35,135 nucleotides of DNA. Source: a bacterium. GTDB lineage: Bacteria; Planctomycetota; Planctomycetia; Kolteriales; Kolteriaceae. The notes under the pieces are model-generated. The model had not been told where the DNA came from and did not search any database. It worked only from the letters and a program-made list of their open reading frames with translations. The translations under genes and the position numbers were made by a program. The stretch spans positions 1 to 35,135 of the forward strand of contig JAIELF010000036.1 of NCBI GenBank assembly GCA_019753235.1, given 5' to 3'. Positions 25,708 to 34,700 of this stretch are shown here, piece after piece; within the stretch, counting starts at the first letter, position 1, and the number at the start of each line of letters is the position of its first letter.

Positions 25708-28700
25708 ATGCGTTATTCACGAAAGCCTGGCCGCACTTCTATTCCAAGAACTTCATTGGTGGCGAAAAGCTTTGGCCGAACCTGGCTCGATCAGGCGCGA
25801 CGTGCTTCGAAGGTGTTGCAGTGGGCAACCGAAAGAGTTTGGGCTCGTTTCCTCGAATCAAGGCCTGTCTCGGTTCGAGGCGCCGGCCTCATCGAGCAGT
25901 TGGAACAGCGAACGGTGCTCTCGGCCAACTTTTGGGTCAATGACAACTGGGCCATCACGTCGGATGTCGGCACCATCGGCTTAAGCATCGGCGATATCGT
26001 TGCGAATACGAATGCGGGCGATGACGGTACGATCACTGGCAAGCAGTTCGGTCTGGATGCGTTTAGCACCATTAATGCCGCGATCATTCCTGCGGTCGAT
26101 GGTGACACCATTCATGTCATCAATGGCACGTATACGGAGACGCTCGCCATCTCCGAAGACTTGTCCATCCTTCGGCAAGGAGCGGACTTCAACTTAAATG
26201 CAGGCGGAGCATTCACCGCGATCACGATCCTTCCCGGTGCGAACGTCACCATCGACGGTGTCGACGTTAGTAACTTCATCTCCACAGCCATCGATTTGCA
26301 GTCCGGCAGCGCGATCGACCTGTCCAACGCCACCACCAGCGGCGGCTTTGTTGGCATCAACAACAACGGAGGCGTTCTGGAAGTCACTTCCAGCCGTGTC
26401 GAAAACGCCCTCATCTTGGGGATCAATGTCGGCGGTGGAGGTTCCGCGACCATTGCTCAAAGTGAAGTTCGCAACAACGGAGCGATCGGTATCATCGTTT
26501 CGTCTGGTTTCGCCGATATCGACAACAGCATTATTACCGGCAATAACCGGGGTGTACTCGTTAATGCGACGGGTACCGCATCGATCACCGGCAGCAATTT
26601 GCTTGGCAACTCCGTTCGAGCGATCGAGAACGCCACCTCCACGATCGTCGATGCGTCGGGTAATTGGTGGGGAACGGTCGCAGAGTCGGCCATCAGCAGT
26701 CAAGTGCTTGGTCTGGTTGATTATAGTACCTACCTCGCTAGCGGCGTCGACGGCAATGGCGCCCTTCCGGGCTTTATCGCGTCGTTTGACGATCTATACG
26801 TCACTACTCTCGGCTCTCAGAGCGGCATCGTCGGTCGAGTCCAAGAAGGGATAAACCTCGTCAACGTGGGTGGCACCGTCCGCGTCAATGCTGGCACGTA
26901 CGTCGAGAACGTAACAGTCAATAAGAGCGTAACTCTTCGTGGTCAGCAATATGGTGTGGATGCCCGGACGAGAGCGGTGAGTCCATCGTTGGAGTCGGTG
27001 ATTTTGACGCCGGTATCGGGTCCAAATCCCAACACGTCTCCGTTCCCGGTGTTGATCAATGTGACGTCGTCGAACGTGACGATCGATGGGTTCTTGTTGG
27101 ATGGTGATAACCCAGGTCTGACAAGTGGAGTGATTCGCAACGGGGCGGATATCGATGCGGAAGAGGGTATTTCGAGCTACGCAGGTGTGGGTCATGTCAC
27201 GGCGTCGAACAACATCATTCGGAATGTGAGTTACTCGGGGATCACGTTCTACAACTACGACAACGGTGGTGCAGCGACGGGTGACAACATCATCAGTCGC
27301 AACCGGATCGAGAACCTGGGGGCGTACGACTGGGGCATTGGGGTTCTGGTTTACAACGATTTCTACGCCCAGATAACGGACAACAAGATCAGCGATGTTC
27401 GTGTTGGTATTCAGACTGGAAACTACAACGACCCGAATCCGGGGGCGGCCGCGACGATTGGAGGGAACCAGATCTCCGCTCGCGGCGATGGCATCTTCTA
27501 CAACTTGCACTATCAGAATGCTTCTCCTTGGAGCCTGTTGAACAACACGATCACGGCCACGTTGAGTGGGGCTCAACCTGGGGATGTGACGTTCGACAGT
27601 CCTTTGGATGCCGATTCGCAGTGGAGCGGCATCACGATCTCCTCTCAGCAAAACAGTGTAACAGCAACGATCTCGGGCAACGTGATCGATGGCAGCGGGA
27701 CGGACCGTACGGTTGGCAACGGTCACCTGGGTAGCTCGGGCTACGTGGTGTGGAACACGCCGACGACCGGTGGTCTGACGATCACGGGCGGATCAGTCCA
27801 GGGAGTGGACTATGGCGTTTGGGTGAACAACTACGAAGGATACCTGAGCGACGCGGGCAACACGTCAGTGGCGCTTGGCAATCTTTCGATCAGCGCGGGC
27901 TTGAAGGGTGTGTGGGTTTACGACAGCCCGCTGAACACGAATAACGCGCAGGTCTCAGCGACGATCTTGCCGGGAACGGCGATCAGCACCACTTCGGCGA
28001 CGGGAACGGGTGTGGAGGTGAGCGGTTCGCAGGCTCAGCTTTCGGTGACGGGCGGTTCGATCACGGACAATGCCGTGGGCGTTCGGGTGATCGATGGGTC
28101 TCAGGCGAGCCTTTCAGGGATCACCTTCGATGGTTCGACCGACAATGCTCGTGACGTGGTATTGGCCGGCAGTGCGGGGACGGTGACGTTCGGTCCGAAC
28201 AATCAGTTTGCTGGTGATGATTACTTCATCGAGAATCTTTCGAGCCAATCGTTCGACCTGAGCAGCTTGAGTGGAACGACATATGAAGCAGTGGGTCTCC
28301 CCTTGTTGCCGATCGTCCTGGCCGATGCGTTCCAGATTGAAGATCGGATGTACCACCGTTTGGACTCACCGACCAGCGGGCTAATTCGTGTGGTGGGTGG
28401 CCAGCTTTATGTGACGACGCCTGGCACGGGTCTATCGAACGAGACGATTCAGCGTGCGGTGGATGCGGCCAGTGTAGGGAACACGATCTACGTAGAAGCT
28501 GGAACGTATGTCGAGAACGTTCTGGTCAACAAGAATGTGACGTTGTTGTCTCAGTCGGGTCGATCGGCGACGACGATTCAGGGTATCTCGGGCCTGGGTG
28601 CTCTAGGGACGATCGTTGTGACGGGCGGTACGACGGACTTCAACCTGGGCGGCTTGTCGGGCGAAGGCTTCAAGGTCATCGGCATCGACAACAATGTTCC

Positions 28701-31700
28701 AGGTATCGAGAACGCCGCCGTTTACTTCCAGGGTTCGCACTCCAATGCCGACATCCGGTGGAGTGAGATCGTGGCCAACGGGGATGTGGGGCTGCTCACC
28801 GAGTCTGGTCAGAACATCAGCAACTTCGTGATCGACAACAATATCTTCTCGGGTCAGACCTTCGTTGGTCCCAATCCGGCCGACAACGGTTTTTCAAATC
28901 AGTTCACCACCCCCAACGTTCCGCGACAGCTTGTGGTGATGGGTTCGGGTTCGGGGACGACGACGACCAACAACATCACGTTCAGCAATAACCAGATCAC
29001 AGGTACGGCCGGCGGCGTGAACCTAGGTGGAGAACAAGGAAATACGCTCGTCACGATTGATGCTCTCAACAGCACCTTCACGGGAAATAACTTCGTTGGC
29101 ACCACGACTCGATTCGGGCAGAGCTTGCGGGCCCGAGGCGCCAATAGCATCATTACCAACAACACCTTCAACAGCGCGACGATGGGTGTCCAGACGACGG
29201 ATCTGTTGGTCAATCAACTGGGCAACGTCATCCAAGGGAACTCCTTCTCGAGTTCTGCCGCCCTCGCTATCTCCATAGCCGGTGGATCCGCCACCATCGG
29301 AGGCACCCTCGCTGGCCAACCAAACACCATCACCGGATATGACGCCGCCATCGCCGTTTCTGGAGCAGGAACAAACGCAAGCGTGTCGCAGAACGAAATC
29401 TATGGAAATGCCGTTGGTATCGGCATTGCAACAGGCGGGTTGGCCACCATCGCGAACGTTGATTTTGACGGACTGACCGACAACACGCGTGACATTGCGA
29501 TTGCGTCGACGGCTGGTACGGTGACGGTTGGTAACAACAATCAGTTTGCAGGCGATACTTACTTCATTGAGAACCTCTCCACCCAGAACATCAACTTGAC
29601 AGCAACGACCGGAAACAGCTACGAAGCGGCTGGTGTGCCTTTACTGCCGTCAGTCCTGTCCGACGCATTCCGAATTGAAGATCGGATGTACCATCGCACC
29701 GATGCCAGCACAAGTGGACTGATCAGACTTGTCACGGGTGAGATCTTCGTCACTACTCCCGGCACAGGAGCGAGCAATGAAACCGTTCAGCGAGGTGTTG
29801 ACGCGGCCAGCCCCGGCGACACGATCCACGTGGAAGCAGGTCTTTATTCCGAAGATGTTGATGTGAACAAGTTTGGTGTGAAGTTGTTGGGTGCAGGGGC
29901 ATCGTCAACGACTCTTCGTGGAGTGACGGGTGGAAGCAGCAGTTCGACAGTACGTATCACAGCGAACAATGTGGAGTTGGCTGGTTTCACGATCACTCGA
30001 GAGGGGAACAACGTCACGGATTGGAATAATCCTGGTTTGAATTTGGCGGGAGTTTCGGTTCAGGGTCCTTCGATCACGGGTTTGACTCTTCGGGATAGCA
30101 TTCTGACGGGCAACCGTACGGGTATCGACATCAACAACAGTTCGGGTCACACGATTCGGAATAACCAGATTGTGGACAATCGGACGGGTTTGATTTTCCG
30201 TAACCAGACGGACAACCTGACGGTGGTGGAGAATGTGATTGCGAACAACTGGACGGTAGGTGTTCTGTTCCTGGACGGGAGCGTTGGGACGAACGTACCG
30301 GTGCAGAGTGCATTGAACAGCACGTTTTCGAACAACTCGATTTCTGGCAATTGGTACGGTCAGGTAGTGGATCGTCAATCGGGTGGTTCGTTGGCGGTTC
30401 CTGGCACGACGAACCTGAAGGACTTCAGTGGTAACTGGTGGGGTACGAACGCTCCGGTCTTGTCGACTCTCAATAGCAGTGAGCCTGGTTATGCTAGCCA
30501 GATTCCGGTGATCTTTGGTGGGACGTCGGTGGCTCCTGGTGGTCAACCGGACATATTGGGTTCCGCGTCGAGCAACATTGACTTCACGTCATTCCTGAAT
30601 GTTGGTGCCGACACGAACGTGGAGACGGTGTTTGGTCGTGGTACGTTTGGCTTCCAGGGAGATTTCAGTGTTCTTCGGGTGACGGCTGCAGGTTCTCAGA
30701 CGGGGGGCGTTGGTCGGATCAGCGAAGGAGTGAACCTTCTTCCGGCCTCGGGCGGGGTTCTTTACGTATTGTCTGGTTCTTACACGGACAATGTGAACAC
30801 CTCGTCGAAAGCAGTGACCCTTCGTCCTGGTTCGAGTCCCGGTCAAGTGACGTTGAATGGGAACATCGTTTTAGATGGTAACGATGTTTTGGATCTGGAG
30901 ATCAACGGGACGAACGCTTCGACTTTGTACGACAATTTGGTGGTGAACGGGACCGTGAGTTTAGGGGGCGCTTCGCTGTTGGTGACGCGTGGCTTCAATC
31001 CATTCCCCGGTGACGTATTCACGATCATCAACAACGATCTGAGCGATGCGGTCAGTGGTACTTTTGCGGGTCTTGGGGAAGGATCGATCATCACTCTGAG
31101 CGGCATTCCGTTCACGATCAGCTATGTGGGTGGGACTGGTAATGATGTGACGCTCTCGATTGCTCAGCCGAGCGTGGTTTATGTGGATGACAACTGGTCA
31201 GGCGCGACAGTGGGTGTGGACCAGGATGGTTCTGGTAATGTGGTTCCGACGTGGGGTGGGCCGGTAAATGGCCTTGCGTTTGGCTACGACCAGTTCTCGT
31301 CGATCCAAGCAGCGATCAACGCGGTGGCTGTCGGTGGGACGATCTACGTTTACGAGGGGACCTACATCCAAGCGGTGGATGTATCGAAGAGTGTGACGTT
31401 GCGTGGGCGTCAATCTGGTGTGGATGCGCGGACGAGAGCGGTGAATCCCACTTTGGAGTCGGTGATTTTGACGCCGGTATCGGGTCCTGATCCGAACACG
31501 TCTCCGTTCCCGGTGTTGATCAATGTGACGTCGTCGAATGTGACGATCGATGGGTTCTTGTTGGATGGTGATAACCCAGGTCTGACAAGTGGAGTGATTC
31601 GCAACGGGGCGGATATCGATGCGGAAGAGGGTATTTCGAGCTACGCAGGTGTGGGTCATGTCACGGCGTCGAACAACATCATTCGGAATGTGAGTTACTC

Positions 31701-34700
31701 GGGGATCACGTTCTACAACTACGACAACGGTGGTGCAGCGACGGGTGACAACATCATCAGTCGCAACCGGATCGAGAACCTGGGGGCGTACGACTGGGGC
31801 ATTGGGGTTCTGGTTTACAACGATTTCTACGCCCAGATAACGGACAACAAGATCAGCGATGTTCGTGTTGGTATTCAGACTGGAAACTACAACGACCCGA
31901 ATCCGGGGGCGGCCGCGACGATTGGAGGGAACCAGATCTCCGCTCGCGGCGATGGCATCTTCTACAACTTGCACTATCAGAATGCTTCTCCTTGGAGCCT
32001 GTTGAACAACACGATCACGGCCACGTTGAGTGGGGCTCAACCTGGGGATGTGACGTTCGACAGTCCTTTGGATGCCGATTCGCAGTGGAGCGGCATCACG
32101 ATCTCCTCTCAGCAAAACAGTGTAACAGCAACGATCTCGGGCAACGTGATCGATGGCAGCGGGACGGACCGTACGGTTGGCAACGGTCACCTGGGTAGCT
32201 CGGGCTACGTGGTGTGGAACACGCCGACGACCGGTGGTCTGACGATCACGGGCGGATCAGTCCAGGGAGTGGACTATGGCGTTTGGGTGAACAACTACGA
32301 AGGATACCTGAGCGACGCGGGCAACACGTCAGTGGCGCTTGGCAATCTTTCGATCAGCGCGGGCTTGAAGGGTGTGTGGGTTTACGACAGCCCGCTGAAC
32401 ACGAATAACGCGCAGGTCTCAGCGACGATCTTGCCGGGAACGGCGATCAGCACCACTTCGGCGACGGGAACGGGTGTGGAGGTGAGCGGTTCGCAGGCTC
32501 AGCTTTCGGTGACGGGCGGTTCGATCACGGACAATGCCGTGGGCGTTCGGGTGATCGATGGGTCTCAGGCGAGCCTTTCAGGGATCACCTTCGATGGTTC
32601 GACCGACAATGCTCGTGACGTGGTATTGGCCGGCAGTGCGGGGACGGTGACGTTCGGTCCGAACAATCAGTTTGCTGGTGATGATTACTTCATCGAGAAT
32701 CTTTCGAGCCAATCGTTCGACCTGAGCAGCTTGAGTGGAACGACATATGAAGCAGTGGGTCTCCCCTTGTTGCCGATCGTCCTGGCCGATGCGTTCCAGA
32801 TTGAAGATCGGATGTACCACCGTTTGGACTCACCGACCAGCGGGCTAATTCGTGTGGTGGGTGGCCAGCTTTATGTGACGACGCCTGGCACGGGTCTATC
32901 GAACGAGACGATTCAGCGTGCGGTGGATGCGGCCAGTGTAGGGAACACGATCTACGTAGAAGCTGGAACGTATGTCGAGAACGTTCTGGTCAACAAGAAT
33001 GTGACGTTGTTGTCTCAGTCGGGTCGATCGGCGACGACGATTCAGGGTATCTCGGGCCTGGGTGCTCTAGGGACGATCGTTGTGACGGGCGGTACGACGG
33101 ACTTCAACCTGGGCGGCTTGTCGGGCGAAGGCTTCAAGGTCATCGGCATCGACAACAATGTTCCAGGTATCGAGAACGCCGCCGTTTACTTCCAGGGTTC
33201 GCACTCCAATGCCGACATCCGGTGGAGTGAGATCGTGGCCAACGGGGATGTGGGGCTGCTCACCGAGTCTGGTCAGAACATCAGCAACTTCGTGATCGAC
33301 AACAATATCTTCTCGGGTCAGACCTTCGTTGGTCCCAATCCGGCCGACAACGGTTTTTCAAATCAGTTCACCACCCCCAACGTTCCGCGACAGCTTGTGG
33401 TGATGGGTTCGGGTTCGGGGACGACGACGACCAACAACATCACGTTCAGCAATAACCAGATCACAGGTACGGCCGGCGGCGTGAACCTAGGTGGAGAACA
33501 AGGAAATACGCTCGTCACGATTGATGCTCTCAACAGCACCTTCACGGGAAATAACTTCGTTGGCACCACGACTCGATTCGGGCAGAGCTTGCGGGCCCGA
33601 GGCGCCAATAGCATCATTACCAACAACACCTTCAACAGCGCGACGATGGGTGTCCAGACGACGGATCTGTTGGTCAATCAACTGGGCAACGTCATCCAAG
33701 GGAACTCCTTCTCGAGTTCTGCCGCCCTCGCTATCTCCATAGCCGGTGGATCCGCCACCATCGGAGGCACCCTCGCTGGCCAACCAAACACCATCACCGG
33801 ATATGACGCCGCCATCGCCGTTTCTGGAGCAGGAACAAACGCAAGCGTGGTGGCCAATACGTTTACTGGGAACACGGGCGGTATCGGTGTTGCCGGCAAC
33901 AGTGTTACGGTGAATGTCGCGAACAACTTCTTCATCAATAACGCTACAGGTGTCGGCGTCAACAATACTGCCACCGGTAGCCTTTCAGTTATCGAAAACA
34001 GCTTCACGGACACAGTTCCCCTCAATGGAGCACCTGCAACGCAAGTCGGAAGTCCAAGCCTCAATGGCTTGGTAAACCAGTCGGCAATCAACGTGAATGC
34101 CAACAATAACTGGTGGGGAAGTGTAAACGGTCCAACGAGTAGCTTGAACCTAACTCTGGCGGTGCCGAAGGGGGTCACTGTTTCAAATACCGGTTCAGGA
34201 ACGATTTCCATCGCTCCTTGGATCAGTGATAACGGTGATGACAACAATCTCATCGCACAAGGATTCCAGCACAATGTGCTTGATGTGACGCCTCCTCCCG
34301 CACCTTCCATTCCTGACCTCATCGTCAGCAGCGATTCAGGGGCGTCGAATGTAGACGATGTTACGAATGATTCGACACCAACGTTTGAAGGGACTGCGGA
34401 GCCCGGCAGCACCGTTCAAGTCTTCATCGATTCCGTCCTGGCAGGTAGCGTGATGGCGGACTCCTTTGGCAATTGGGCCTTTACGAGCGGGCTGCTTGCC
34501 GACGGTATTCGAAGCATCACCGCTCTGGCGATCGATGGCTCAGGAAACGTCGGACCACTTTCAGGATCTTTGAGCATATTGATCGACACGGTCGCTCCGA
34601 GTCCCAGTGTCGCGGGTCCAGTGACAGTCAATGAAGGAGATACTGTAGTTCTGATCGGATCCCCGAATCTTGGTGGCGGGTCCGGCCTTGACTCTGACTC

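Noticed and set aside
25447..25943. Short + strand frames (60, 100 and 70 codons) around the start of the giant gene
   Set aside because: They lie in the leader or in other frames over the giant gene's N-terminus, which is supported by a ribosome site and the LEPR-XLL-like motif.
26794..27726. Long minus-strand open frame (310 codons), repeated at 31198-32190
   Set aside because: It is antisense to the giant gene, rich in Arg, Val, Asp and Thr as expected from reversed Asn/Gly/Thr codons, has no ribosome site or domain, and exists in two copies only because the sense gene is repeated.
27076..33849. CRISPR array or tandem satellite in the repetitive 3' region
   Set aside because: Repeats are kilobase-scale, in frame and coding; no short, regularly spaced identical units with unique spacers are present.
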